DNA of 64,000 nt from Amylostereum areolatum (Eukaryota; Basidiomycota; Agaricomycetes; Russulales; Stereaceae). Below are positions 1 through 11,582 of the stretch, one piece after another (positions within the stretch are counted from its first letter, which is position 1; each line of letters begins with the position of its first letter). The notes beneath the pieces were generated by a model. The model was not told where the DNA came from. It was given only the letters and a program-made list of their open reading frames with translations, and made no database searches. Location of the stretch: assembly GCA_012932865.1 (NCBI GenBank), contig SAXG01000031.1, positions 124,001 through 188,000 of the forward strand. Direction: 5' to 3'. The position numbers and the translations under genes are program-made.

Positions 1-230
1 TCTTTCTGACTGACTGCCACTGACCTCGTGCATTCGAGTTCGGTCGTAAGTACGCAGTCCTGAAAGTCGCCGCGAAAGCACGGGACTGCGCATGTAACGT
101 TCATCAAGTTCGTGCACCCGCCTTGGGTGACGTTACCGGGCACCTTGTGTCCCAGTTCATCGCGACTGATGCGCAATAAGTGGAGTAGTATGCATAACCA
201 AGTCGGTCTGGCGTCTTGAACCGCACGAAT
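1..230. other. Window edge, no gene seen
   Basis: No convincing reading frame or RNA was seen. It lies just 3' of the minus-strand membrane protein gene and probably holds its 3' untranslated region. Confidence 0.4.
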
Positions 231-1684
231 CTAATGATTGGACAAATGATGGGATATGACAATATCATCATCTCCTTCCCTGCCACCGTCCGCGGAACCG
301 CTCTCAGTACCAGCAGAGTTAAAACCTGCGAACTGCAAGCTGACGGGTAGACGCGGCGCAGGCCCTACCATATATCCAGACAGCGCAAACTCTTGATCGC
401 AGCGAGTTTTTTGAATGAGCACGAGCATCGTGACGAGCGTTGGGTATATTCCCTGTTCATAGCATGTCAGCACCGAGACACTCTATGTTCGAAATTCAAA
501 TGACTGACGGTCAGTTGGGGCATGGCGTAAGACAAGAGGTGGTCTGAGCCGCCAACGTAATCAGTTTCGGAGTCTACGATGTAGAGGACCTACAAGAATG
601 ATTAGACACGGACGGGGAAGAAAGAAATGAGTGATAATGTACCCAGACGACCGAGTAGAGGATGCCGGACTCGATGAGAAGAGTCATGATCTTCTCGACC
701 ATCGTTCGCCGGCTTTCCTTCTTGGATCGAAAGTAAGCATGAATGAGACGTCGATGACGCCTACAAAGACATGATAAATATTGGTTTCGGATAAAAGACA
801 AGTAGGCACCGACCAAGCTACGATGACGATGAGAGACGTCGCCCAAAGGTTCACAAACACGGAAAGTGCTAGTGCGGATAGCCCGTACGCCGTCCCATTG
901 AACGATGGCTGAACCCCGATGAGTCTCTCTGTTGGTACATTCAGGTCTAATGCAACATTCAGGATACAGAGCACTGTATAACGTGTTCGTGAAATCGCAG
1001 ACGTGAGGACATCATGAGAGATAGTAGCTCACCGAGGCTGGCAAATAGCAAGAAGGCGGACGACACGATGACCCATGTGTATCCCTTCCAAAAGACACAG
1101 GCCCTCCATAAAACGATGCTATCGCTGATGAGGAACTGTGTATGTGTTACCATGAACCTTCCGCACCGACTCCGTGAAAAGTACCATACATTGACTCCTA
1201 CCAGTCCCATCTGCGCCAAGATACGCGGAGGTGTCTTCCCGCGCTCCTGTTCCACGAGAGCTCGGGGTGTGAAGATTAGTTGAACCACAAAATAGAGGTC
1301 AAGTGCCCAATGCGCCGCGGAGGCCAAAAACATGATTGTCGTCGCCGCTAAGAAGTAGCGTGAGCCGGAAGAGTTGATTCCTCTGCATCTGTGGTACCAT
1401 ATGCTTGTAAAAAACATGGTCTCTTCATCCTCGTGGGCGGCGAGCGTACATTATGACCCGCGTCGACATAATGAAGAGCACACAGAAGACTCCTGTAAGT
1501 AACAACAGAAAGATAACTGCTGTGTTAACTTAGCGAAACGCGGACAATGAGCGCTCTCACCAAATAAGACAGTTTCAATGATGAGCCCAGGAGCCGTAAC
1601 TTTCAAGAAGAAGATGGAGAGAGGGTAGTATGCGGAATCGTCCAGTGCTTGCGCTGTGGACTCTCGAAGGTCGATGGTGTTCAT
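231..1684 (-). CDS. Multi-pass membrane protein, basidiomycete orphan family
   Basis: Likely an integral membrane protein of a large Agaricomycete family with about seven helices and no assigned biochemical function. The first exon starts with ATG at 1684 (MNTIDLREST) and carries a hydrophobic segment. Later exons show further membrane segments around 1380-1100, including FLISDSIVLWRACVFWK, a motif typical of the family, and a cytoplasmic loop at about 720 reading SRRTMVEKIMTLLIESG. The last exon reads GIYPTLVTMLVLIQKT and ends at TAG 231-233 after a polar Ser/Gly tail. At least five exons are needed; I did not fix every junction. The family assignment rests on recalled motif similarity. A receptor-like role is possible but only inferred. 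Confidence 0.7.
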
Positions 1685-2155
1685 TCTCGACACCCTTTGC
1701 TTGCACAGGAAAGGAACTTGAGAATGGGATATAGTTCGGGGAACGCACCTCTGTATATATGCGGTCGATGGACGCCGCCTCGAGCCGTTGTGCGCTTGTC
1801 GTCTTCTCCGTCAACTGTTTACATCAGTTTAGAGGCTCGAAGGCCGGCCAGGATGGACCGGAGGTCCAGCCTTTGACGAAAACCGATGAGGAAAGCAAGT
1901 CATGTTCAGTTTCAGGTCGAGGACCCTTGTTGACTCGTTGCGCCACTGACAGATTCATCCACGCCCTTGACGTTTTGTGGTTCGAATCCTGCTGGCCCTT
2001 GATGTCAGTACTTAGTTGATCCAAGAAGGCGTACGGTACCCGTGCGGATGATGGTGAGCCTGAGATGGCCATGTTTTGAGTAAGTGCATGCACATTTATA
2101 CTCCATCTCCATTGCTGAACACTGTTGCGTATCCATCTCGACCAGATGCGTGTGA
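1685..2155. other. Spacer between divergent genes
   Basis: Short frames exist on both strands, but none shows recognisable motifs. It should hold the promoters of the flanking divergent genes. A GGTTCGAATCC box near 1979 resembles a tRNA B-box but lacks a paired T-stem. Confidence 0.4.
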
Positions 2156-2953
2156 GTGTATCATAGCCCGGGAATAACGCGGCGAAGCGATATTGCATTC
2201 CTCATAAAGCAGGACGTCACGGGCGAGACAGCAGCTGCACGCACCCCAACTCCCATGGCGCTAAGTAGGTGTTTGCACCACGAACTGTTACATGTTGGAT
2301 TAAACCTGACGCACACCATAGTCAGTACCATTGATGCCAGGTTTTTGGACAGTCAGAGTCCAGATACGCTCACAATGACCGGGGCAACCCCGTTTTTGCC
2401 ATCAACCTCCCCCGACAACTATTCAGCTAGCACAATCTTCATACCGCCCACCTTGTTTCCCATCGTCGCCACGGCAGATCCAATCACGTCGCCGACTGCC
2501 ACGTCACTCACACCGCTCGTACCGTCCACACTGCCAACCACCACGTCGCCCACGTCACCCGAACCGCCTGCCGGTACTGCAACGTCCCCAGGTTTAGACA
2601 TGGCGCCTTCCTCCACACATGTCCCGGTATCTTCCCAAATCGCTGCAAGCTTCGACAATGTTACGGGCAGCCCTGCGCGCAGCACCGTTACGCCGTCGTC
2701 TCACTCACCGTCGTCCGGCACGGAGTCTACGGCACCTCTTTCGGCACTGTCGCAACCAGTACTTGGAAGCGTCGCGGGGGACTTGTCGACTTCACCTTCT
2801 AGTCCTGGAGTGGGGAGCACAGAATCTTCCGTCGCGAGTAGCCCAGATGCTACCTCGACGTCAACGTCCTCGGGAAGGGCAGGCCGGAATCGCGTCCCTG
2901 TTGTTAGTCTCGCGATCCTTGCGGCTACGTTGGCGGGGACGATATGGAGGTAG
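2156..2953 (+). CDS. Ser/Thr/Pro-rich surface protein, possible C-terminal exon
   Basis: An open frame of up to 265 residues, mostly Ser, Thr and Pro, as expected for a heavily O-glycosylated wall or surface protein. It ends with a hydrophobic stretch (VPVVSLAILAATLAG) right at the C-terminus, preceded by a small-residue Ser/Gly region. That arrangement fits a GPI-anchor signal or a single membrane anchor. No signal peptide follows the first ATG; the real start may be an internal Met (for example MALSRC or MTGATP) or an upstream exon. No enzymatic domain is visible. The antisense frame is a shadow. Function is unknown. Confidence 0.45.
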   Translation: MYHSPGITRRSDIAFLIKQDVTGETAAARTPTPMALSRCLHHELLHVGLNLTHTIVSTIDARFLDSQSPDTLTMTGATPFLPSTSPDNYSASTIFIPPTLFPIVATADPITSPTATSLTPLVPSTLPTTTSPTSPEPPAGTATSPGLDMAPSSTHVPVSSQIAASFDNVTGSPARSTVTPSSHSPSSGTESTAPLSALSQPVLGSVAGDLSTSPSSPGVGSTESSVASSPDATSTSTSSGRAGRNRVPVVSLAILAATLAGTIWR

Positions 2954-3559
2954 AAAAAGGGGGGGATATTGTATATTGCACCATAGAAAGAAAAAGACAT
3001 CTGTTCGCATGCAAAAAAATCGTAGATCATAACTGAAACTAGACGCTCTTGTGAATCAATGTCTGGCTGGAGGACGAAAACAACGCACCTCGGTCACACA
3101 TCCTTGGTTAATATCCGATGCTGGAATGTTATGGTGGTATGACAGGGTTTCGGGCTGAGCATAGCCTAGGAACGAGAGGGTGTGCTGAAGGAGTTGTGAA
3201 GGAGGTCGGGAGGAAAGTTCACACTGATCACTAACCCTAACCCTAATCCTCGTACTCTGAATGACGAATGTCAACGCATCGTCCCCAAATCGTCCCTTTG
3301 GGACAACCCCCTCTACTTCTACGCATATCCCCCGAGCCGGCATACCATGCTCTCATCGACTCATCTCTTAAGGAGAAGTATCGAGACGGTAAGTTCATCT
3401 TTAGCGTACAGCTCATTCCTCGACTGGGTATGCCCGCCGCTCCACTGGCTGAAACCTTCCCTAGACTGCCAGTGCTGAAGCTGAAGCCTTTATATGCAAC
3501 GTTCAACATTCAAGGCATTTACCTCCTCGCATGAACAATCACCAGGATTCCCCCTTCTC
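2954..3559. other. Intergenic, with telomere-like repeat
   Basis: No gene recognised. It contains a short CCCTAA repeat (listed separately) and leads into the decayed orphan-family copy. Confidence 0.4.
3231..3249 (+). repeat. Interstitial telomere-like repeat
   Basis: CTAACCCTAACCCTAATCC contains two exact CCCTAA units and one imperfect one, the C-strand of the usual fungal telomere repeat TTAGGG. It is too short to be a telomere and sits in intergenic DNA. Confidence 0.6.
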
Positions 3560-4385
3560 TGCCGCTCTCAAACCAAGATCCTCACAAAGATGTACCCGAA
3601 ATTCCCCGTATTTAAGACCGTCACTTTTCAAGGTGTTCTCCATCACGCGTGGGCCGTCGTAACTTCTTCGCCGCTGCCGCCCGTCCAGTTCGCGACGCCC
3701 GGGATCAATGGGGAGTTCAATTTCGATGAGTACGTGGGTACAAAGGTGTGCTCTCCTGGGTACACGCGCCCTTGCGCGACCGCCGACCTTGGCTCCCGCA
3801 GACGTCTAGCACACTCGGACAAGATCGCAAGTCCTGTTCTCACCGCTACCTTCCCCTCCGAACCCCTTTGGACGAGATCAATACATTTGCTCTGGCGATC
3901 TCTCCCCACGCCACGCCCTGCGTCGCCACTTACCCCCAGTACGCCCGATGTCCGTCGCTTTCTGTCGCCATACACTGATGACCCTCCCGAAGGTACAGTC
4001 TATGACATCAAGTCTGACCTGGCTGACTTTTCGAAGTCTTCCTTAACAGCCACATTGGTCTTCGCGGTACGTCCTGGACGTGCCTGACCCAAACCTCGCT
4101 TTCCTTCGGTCACTTCTTCCAAGGCAATCGTTTGGACGCATGTGAATGCGAAGACGCCTATGGCGCTGAATCCACGTACGACGTCGCGTCGGCCAGCTCC
4201 CTTTCTCTCAATCACTTCCTTAGAGCCGCCGCAGACACGGTCTTCACCACGCCCCCTCCCCCGGATCCTTCTCCTTGGGCGAGATCTTCTTTACCAAGTA
4301 CGGCGGTAACGAGCCTGTTTCAAAGGCGTCGTTGACCACAGACGGGAAGACGTGGATGAAGCGCGCGGTTCGCCTGCGTGTTTAA
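3560..4385 (+). pseudogene. Decayed copy of the PFEE/SFGH orphan family (copy 3)
   Basis: Remains of the family whose full-length copies lie at 19616-21083 and 25650-27097. In order: the conserved leader, with the start region changed to TCAAGGTGTTCTCC (GTG where the others have ATG); a piece reading RNFFAAAARPV in another frame; FDEYVGTK in a third frame; a block with SPYTDDPPEGTVYDIKS; then SLSFGHFFQGN near 4100 and YDVASASSLSLNHF; and finally a C-terminus with FSLGE, then KTWMKRAVRLRV and TAA at 4383-4385. The lost start and at least two frame changes mark it as a pseudogene. Much of the region before the C-terminal motif is missing compared with the full copies. Confidence 0.75.
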
Positions 4386-5369
4386 TCACGGCGTGGCACA
4401 CACCTACACCCGCCTTATCCCGAATCTCGTTTCCTCTTTTCCTTGCTCTCGTTGATCGTCACGGTACACAAGTTCTCGTCTCCTTCACGTCTGCCTTCCT
4501 TCTCCCGTGTTCCGCCCCCAATTCTCCCTATCAGTATGACTCTTATTACCACATCTATGCCCTCGTCCTTTCCCGTTCCGATCGGGGTTGCGCATCATTC
4601 GAGTTCCCTTTCTTCCACCTCTCCGTACTCGGTGAGAAGGCCCATACATCTGCAGGCCTCTGCCAGTGGAATTCGGATGCGTCTCCCCCTCCGACGGACC
4701 AGGCTTCTCAGGCCCACTGCTAGCCTTTCCGCTTGGACTCCTCGTGCGCGTGCGGCCTCGCCGAAAGCCTGGTCCATCGTTCCCTTTACTCCGGTCCGGA
4801 TTCTGGATAAGATGGAGGGGCGAGGGAGGACCGCATCTCAGCGATGGTGGGAGGCCCTCGGAATGGTTGCGGAGCGCTGCAGATCATATTAAGTACTGGC
4901 CCCTGCCAAGCCACTGCCGCTCTCACAAGTCGATCCCATGTCTCCTCGTCCGCTGAGTCTCATAGCCCTCCCCCTCCTCCGCCTTGCGAAGTATCGCCGG
5001 CCACACATGATGCAAAACCCTGGATACGAAGTGCATCTCAATCTTTCGCCGGTCTATTTAGGCATTCTGACTATGACATTTTCCGCTCGGACCCACAGCC
5101 TTACCCTCTATACATGTCCCATTATGTACTGTCATTACGAAGCTTTACACCGCTTTCTGCGTCCCCTGTTCCATTGCAGGCTGTAAGTTACAACATCGAC
5201 TTGATTACAAAGAAGTAAAATAAAGGATAAGATGCGACGTGAGAACGGAACATAGCGTGCGGATAGTCCAAAAGTGAACCGAGCCCTCAAAACCAGAACA
5301 CGAAGAACACACAACACGAAGCCAGCAAAAAAGGAAGGAGAAAAGAAAAGAACCGCCCAAAGGAACGGT
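4386..5369. other. Intergenic stretch, no gene recognised
   Basis: A 149-codon plus-strand frame (4443-4892) has no motif, low-complexity Ser/Pro/Arg content and no intron signature. I see no supported gene. The stretch lies between two converging units. Confidence 0.4.
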
Positions 5370-7535
5370 TCACACCCGGTGCGTCGGCATCTGCATCTGC
5401 ATCCCCATCCCAGGATGCGCCCCCACCCCGACGGGCATCGCGCCCCCCGTCGGGAGCGGCATCGTATGCGGAAGCGTGTGCAAGTGCGTGCCCATCGTCG
5501 TCGCGCCGGGCACCGCGTTCACGGGCAACACGTGCGGATTCACGGCATGCATCCCCCCCGGCATGCCCGGCATCCCCATGCCCATGCCCATGCCCATCCC
5601 CGTACCCGCCTCCCCATACCCCACATACGGCGCCTGCTTCATCATGGGCGTGCTCGACGCCCCCGCCCCCATCCCGCCCATCCCCTCGCCCGCATTCGAC
5701 AACAAGCCCTCCAGCCCCCTCCTAAACCCCTCCAACTCCGCATCGTACTCGTTCCCCACCGCGTGCCCCCGATCGAGCTGGAACGCCTTCGCCTCCCGCA
5801 GGAAATGCTCGAGCGCCTGCACGCGCAACGCCGACACCTCAGGCTCGCCCGAACCCCGCGCGCGCGCGAGGTACGACGCCGCGAGCGTCGACGCGCCGCC
5901 CAGGATGGAGATCGTGATCGAGGCGTTGTGCAGCGCCGCGCCGAGTCCGGTCGTCAGCGCGCCGAGGAGGACTTGGAGGCCGATGACGATGTTCAGGGTG
6001 AGGCCGGTCCATTTGGCTGGCAGGAGGAGGAGCGTCAGGATGGGAGAAGGGAAGACACGAGACGAGGACGTACCCCGCGCATCGGCCTTGTCCCGCGCGA
6101 CGGTCGCGTCTTCGATCGTAGGCTGCAGCCTCTCGCCGACCGTCACCTCGCGTCTCTGTACATATGTGGCGTATGATCAAACTCGGGCGCATAGACTCGA
6201 TGAAGAAAGACCTACCGCCCGTTTTTCTTCGGGTACGATATAGCTAAGGTCCGTCCCATTCCCGTGCCCTCCGTGCCCACTCCCTCCCTCCCCGCGATCC
6301 TGCGACGCCCCCGATATCGGCCGCATTCCCCTGTTCGTCTGCGGTGGCGCATTTGCCCACGGGCCACTCCCGACGCCGCTCCAGCTAGTATGGCCCCTCG
6401 CATTCGTCAACCCCGGCGGGACGTCCGGTTTTGGCGAGGGTCGCGAACCTCCTCCCGCGCCGATGCCGGCATACTGAGCACTGTCGCTCATCGGACGCCG
6501 CGCGAACGTCAGGGTAGGATCGCGTCCGAGGGACTCTGCACCGGCGAGGTACTCGTCGTGGGGGGAATAGGACCGACGGAGGGTATGTTGGCGAGAGGTC
6601 GAAGGTGCGCGAGAGGAGGGGAGTGGGGGCAGGTCGCGTGTGAGCACGGAAGGGAGGGTCGGGGCGACGGAGACGCGACGGTGGGAGCCTGAGGGCACAT
6701 CACGGTCGGTGGGGTGCGGGGAGAGCATGGGACGAATCTCGGACTGAAGGTTCCCGACGCCGGCGAGGATCCCGCCGAGTTTTGCGAGCGTCTCCCCGCC
6801 TTGGGCGTGCCCTTCTTCTCCGAACACGGCACCGATGCGCGCGAGGGTCTCGCCGCCGCGAGTGAGCACGGATGCGGAGTGGGGGCTGGCGGGAGAGGCG
6901 CGATCATGTGGGGCGGGGGGCGGTCCGACGAGGGCAGCGCCGAGTTTGGAAAGGGTGTCGCCGCCGTGGACGAGGGAGGGCGAGAGGGCGCCTGAGCCTG
7001 TGGGCGCGTCAATCTCGCCTGTTTCTCTGACGAGTGCGCCCAGTTCGGATACCAACTCGCCGCCACGGGCGACTCCGTCTGCGGCGTGTGGATCGACGGG
7101 GGAGGCAATATTGCGGTCCGGGGAGGGCGGGATGGCGTGGTGGTGTTGTTGTTGCTGGGATGTTGAAGAGCTTGCGAGGGCGTTGCCGATGATGGTGAGG
7201 GTTTCGCCGCCGCGGGCGAGGGCGGGGGAGACGGCGCCTGAGCGGGAGGGCCCCGCGAGATCGCTGGCATCGCGAACGAGGTTGCCGAGTTGAGTGGCGA
7301 TGTTGGCACCGTGGACAACGGCGGCGGGTGCGGTCAGGTGCACGGGGTCGGGAGCGTCGACCGAGATGTGGGGAGGTGCGGAGCCTGCGCGTGAGAGGGC
7401 GTGTCCGATCGCGGTGAGATTGTCGCCGCCGCGCGTGAGGATGGGGGAGGCTGCGGTGGAGCGTGTGGTGGCCTCGAGGGCGGCAGCGTCGTTGAGGACG
7501 GCGCCGAGCTGGGCGAGGGTGGTACCGCCGGACAT
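5370..7535 (-). CDS. SLATT-domain (SLATT_fungal) protein with Gly-Gly repeats
   Basis: Predicted two-helix membrane protein of the SLATT superfamily (SMODS/SLOG-associating 2TM effector, fungal branch, PF18142-like). Three exons fit: 7535-6216, 6155-6074 and 6016-5370, with GT-AG introns of 60 and 57 nt keeping frame. The C-terminal exon holds AKWTGLTLNIVIGLQVLLGA, then LHNASITISILGGASTLAAS and ARARGSGEPE, the typical fungal SLATT arrangement, followed by a helical region and a Met/Gly-rich tail. The N-terminal ~270 residues carry eight copies of a GGxTLxxLGxxL-like motif, then a disordered Ser/Pro region. Known: SLATT domains act as membrane effectors in prokaryotic nucleotide-signalling immunity; the role in fungi is unproven. 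An in-frame open stretch continues upstream of ATG 7535 without another ATG, so an extra 5' exon is possible. Confidence 0.8.
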
Positions 7536-9729
7536 GATGGCGGCGATGATGCGTTCTGCGTCGGTGGTGGCTGTGTTGGGGGGCGGGGGGTAGACTGGGA
7601 CGAGGGCGGGTGTTGCGGGGGTGGATCCATGGGGGGCGGCTGCGGGGGGAGGAGGTCCAGTAGACGGCCAGGAGGGGAAGAAAAGGTGAATGCGATAAAT
7701 GCGAGAACGAGCCGCCCAAGTTGGACCACTGATACACTCGCGATCGTACGAAGAGCGCGGGAGGAGAGGGGGAAAGGCACCCGGATGACAGCTTCCCCGT
7801 CAGAAGCACATCCTCCGCGTCGTCCGTCTCTGTGAAAGGTTAAAACACACGGTCAGAGGGCGCGATCTGCGGCGCACCCACCCTCAGATGTCCTTCCTCG
7901 ACATATGTCACCACCAAGTCACCACACTGTCTCTCTCGCCGTCGTCGCGGGCCCGTGCACGTCCACAGGATTACGCACTTGGTCCGCACCTCAGCCGCGT
8001 GCGCCCGCCTCGACATTCATTCGCGTGTCCTCCGCGCGCCCGTCGTCATTGCGTCCGCGTTTCGTCGACCACGGACCATGTGAACGAGGGGCTGCGTGTA
8101 TATAGTTACGCACGCCCGATGCCAGATATGATGCATGGAAGCCGATGGCGGGGTTGATAGATGGTAACATCGCCTTTCCAATAGGAGACGCGCAGGACGC
8201 TCGGTTGTGGCGGTCGTGGCGGTCGTGGCGAAGGGCAAGGTTGAAACCACGCGCGATCCGCGTGCATCCCGAGAAGCTTGTCTGTCCCGGCGTTTACCGC
8301 ACACACGCGCCCTATCCCCTTAAGTACGTTCGAACTGCCCGGCAGCCGTGGGGGCCCGTGCGTCAGCCACTTGCCGTGATCGACGGTCCAACATTCCAGC
8401 GTCTCAACGGTGGAACGTGCGAAAGACGGCCGAGGAAGAGGAGCAATGATTATCGAATGTTTGTGGACGGCGGCATCAATCTCCGAGGTGCTGTAAACGC
8501 GAGATCACATGACCGCGTTTTTAGTCTGCTGGCTTGCCATCTTGGACGATCTTGCATTCATGATGAGATGAACACGAGGCTACATCCGCACCGCCCGCGA
8601 GCTTGTTCGACAACGAAGAATGGTCTTGTGCACGAGGGGTCTTCGCTTCCTTCACCTCATCTCGGTGTCGTATCGGATATGACCCAAGTACCCATTCTTG
8701 AGGACGAGCCAGGCAGGTGGTAATCCTCCACAGGCTGCCGGTAAGGGTCCTGCAGCGCTCCGTGACCTTTCCGGGGGCCTCTCACCTCACGCAGAATCTG
8801 GACCAAAGCACATGAAGAATCCAGGCGGAAAGGTGAGTAGTGCGTTCTAGACGCCTCGTCTGGGGCGGGAGGCACGACGCACTATATGCGTATACACCGG
8901 TCGATCGGCGAGGGGGGCAGGCATTTTTATATCTTGCAGTCTAATCGTGTCGTCGGCACCGCACGTTCGGAGAAGATGGGAGGACCTATCCAAACCTACG
9001 GTCGGAGCCCTGACATCAAATGAGTCCGGAGTCCAAAGGACTGGAGACAGACGCGTCTTCTGACACGTGCGGCAGGATGCGGGGAAGAAAAGGCGAAACG
9101 GGTGAGGCCCAAATCGGAGGGGGAAAGGACGACGACAGATGAACTGATATATCGAGTTGACTGTATGGTTGTAGCAAACGAGGGAACATGTATGCTGATC
9201 GCGGAGAATTGGGAGCGAAATTGCCGCTGGTGTGGAGAAAATGAACACGGTTGCATGAAAGGTGGATAGGCTGCGCGGGCAAAGGTGGGCAGCCAAGAGG
9301 GTCCGACGGTAGGCGCCAGTGAACACAACGTCGTTCCGAGCGCTGCATCCATGCAGCTTTTCACGTCCACTGCGACGCCTTTCTCGGTGTTTGAAAAGAG
9401 ATGTTTTTTTTCGTGGGGGGAAGAGAAGATAGAGCTCGCGGCGATCGAGGGCGCAGCGAAGAGCGAGGATGGAAAGACAGACGAGCACGGGGAGATGATC
9501 TCGTTTAGAGAGGAGGCGCCGATACAGGTAAGGATCCGCAGGATCCGCTGGCGAGAGACGCTGGAACAATCCTGTCGGCAATGACACGTTAAGCCTCGGG
9601 GGATATAGGCCAGGACGATAGTGGCCGACGGTGACGGTGCTGAACGGTCGGAAAGAAAGACGCAGGAGCAGAAGGCATGCTCGATACGGTGGTAAACAGA
9701 CGAATGGCGGTCACTTGTGGAGTTTTTCA
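7536..9729. other. Long stretch without a recognisable gene
   Basis: Holds the 5' region of the SLATT gene and about 2 kb I cannot assign. Long frames occur (8145-8723 plus; two overlapping minus frames at 8847-9730) but they show no domain, no consistent intron pattern and high Ser/Arg content. A rapidly evolving gene cannot be excluded. Confidence 0.35.
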
Positions 9730-10310
9730 TGCTTGCGGCGGTCTCGGAGGAGCAGTCAGAAAGACGAAGCTGGCCGACGTGACGTCGTACGCGGATTCAG
9801 CGCCGACTGCGTCTTCGGCTTCGTCTCCGTTGGAATTTGATAGGATCTTCTTGGAAGTAGCGCGAGTCGGCTTCATGGCGGGGCCGGGCGCATTCATGAA
9901 GATACGGAGGCGGGTATTGTGCGCGGGGTTGTTTGGGAAGGCTCGAAGAATAGGACGGGGTCGAGTTGGAGTCGTCGACCGTACCTTCAAAAGAGTAGTC
10001 AGTGAGCGGTGAAGGAAAATGACGAGCATTGGACGTACTGGGGGTAAGAGACCACACGAAGCGTGGCAGTGTGAGCAGAACACTCGACCTTCTACGAGTG
10101 AGCTGAATGTCTGCAGAAGCCAAGTTTAGCGGTCGCACAAGGATATATGCACACCAGAGAACGCACCTTCGTACCCATGTACTCTTTGGGAGTTCCTTGG
10201 ACACAAGTGGCACTGGACGGCGGCGACAAAGATGTTGCGATGAGCGACGAAGTCGGAGAGCGATGATGGCCTTGAAGACGGGGGTTTCGAAGTGCATCTT
10301 CATGGGGGTC
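9730..10310 (-). pseudogene. Decayed copy of the PFEE/SFGH orphan family (copy 4)
   Basis: Read on the minus strand, the fragment begins with the family leader (FETPVFKA in one frame), then LSDFVAHRNIFVAAVQ in another frame corresponding to the first exon, then PKEYMGTK in the frame of the first. A later block reads FPSPLTDYSFEGTVDDS, matching the SP..D...GTVDD block of copies 2 and 3. It ends near GAESAYDVTSASFVFL. The usual ATG, the PFEE repeats and the C-terminal W-K-R block are absent or unreadable. Several frame changes show it is not functional. Confidence 0.65.
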
Positions 10311-11582
10311 TCATCCTGTTGAGGTTTCTGTCGAGGCCGAGGATGCATCCAATTTGTTCTAGAGGTAAGTCGTGCCCGGGAGCATGCATACATTCTTGAT
10401 ATGCGCTCTTCGAAAGGTGGACGAGCGAGAGGATGCAGTTGGCGAACGACACAAATTCCGGCGCGTCAGGATCTTACGATCACGTGCCTCTCCGATCCGC
10501 GACTTCGCGCAACTTCGCCCTCTATCTCTTCCTCTATTCCTCTGTCCCTCTCTTTCCCTCTGCCAATGCGATTTGCGACATCCTTTCCCCCGTTTTGACA
10601 AAATCCCGATTATGCCACGACATCGTTTAAATTCATGCTCAAATCGACCTGTCGGCGAATGTCCTAACACCCAGGCCCAAACTCAGTAACTGGAGTCCAC
10701 ACGAGTCGCGGCATCACCGAACCTACGAAGAGGTTGTTCTCTTGTATAGGGTAATGACGAGGACGCGGAAATGAGCTTGTTTGGGTGTGCACTCGCAATC
10801 TGTTTTGCGTCGAAAGCTCGGGGTAAAGCCTGAGGGTCAGGTTAGTCATTACCTTTTCCACCCACACTCTATGATCAATCTCAGTGCATAGGCATACACT
10901 TATCATCTCAAACGGCGATGAGCCACTGTACGGACGCTGTCCGTCGTGCGGTTCAAACCCACTCTACTTAGGGTGGAGATACGCTGGTGAGTCACTGAGT
11001 TTGCACTTCGATCGTGCCGCACATCGCGTTCAACTGATACACGCCGGGCTTCTTCGGGCAGAAGTATGCGTATCAGAAGAGCTGCACTGCGCACCGATCA
11101 TGGGGAGATATGAGCAGGGGTTTCGATTCTGTTTATGGCGATACCTTACTATAGGCGTCTGGTGAGTTTTGTACTTTTTCTTCGTGTCGACATACCGCTC
11201 AATCCACCCCAGGATACATTAACGTGCCAGAATCACTATAATACCTCGTTCAAACATCTCTACTGGTCTGGTCTCGACCCAGCGGGATGCTACCTCATGA
11301 GGATTGTCTCGTTTCGAAATGAACGTCTATAACCGCTATCCTAGGGTTCTGTCCCCTTCTTTGGCAAGTGCATTGCGTCGAGATGCCTGATAGAAGGTTT
11401 GAACGGCTTTGGGGGGCTGCCTCGTTGCTGATAACGTTCCTCTGACCCCATGCGTTTCCGCAGCATCTTCCCGAGGCCTTATAGCATTGCAGGTGGTGAG
11501 TGGGCCCCTCTTCCCTCTTCAGCGTTGGTACTTATCCGGCATCCATCTGCTCTCCTGCATCGCTCGACCCCTCACAGGCAAC
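10311..11582. other. Intergenic, nothing supported
   Basis: Only short frames without motifs. It should contain the promoter and perhaps the first, unrecognisable exons of the helicase relic downstream. Confidence 0.35.

Noticed and set aside
1975..1995. tRNA B-box-like GGTTCGAATCC
   Set aside because: The flanks do not pair into a T-stem and no A-box or acceptor stem could be placed around it.
4443..4892. 149-codon plus-strand frame after the decayed orphan copy
   Set aside because: Low-complexity Ser/Pro/Arg sequence with no relation to the family or to known domains.
5274..6176. 300-codon plus-strand frame, rich in Arg and His
   Set aside because: It is antisense to the SLATT domain exons, whose splice sites and motifs are convincing; the composition follows from GC-rich codons on the other strand.
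8145..8723. 192-codon plus-strand frame
   Set aside because: No motif, no codon or intron support and biased composition; kept only as unassigned sequence.
8847..9730. Two overlapping ~245-codon minus-strand frames
   Set aside because: Two frames open over the same DNA without any recognisable domain suggests absence of stops by composition rather than a gene.
10945..10965. Second tRNA B-box-like sequence GGTTCAAACCC
   Set aside because: Only three of five T-stem pairs form and no cloverleaf fits.
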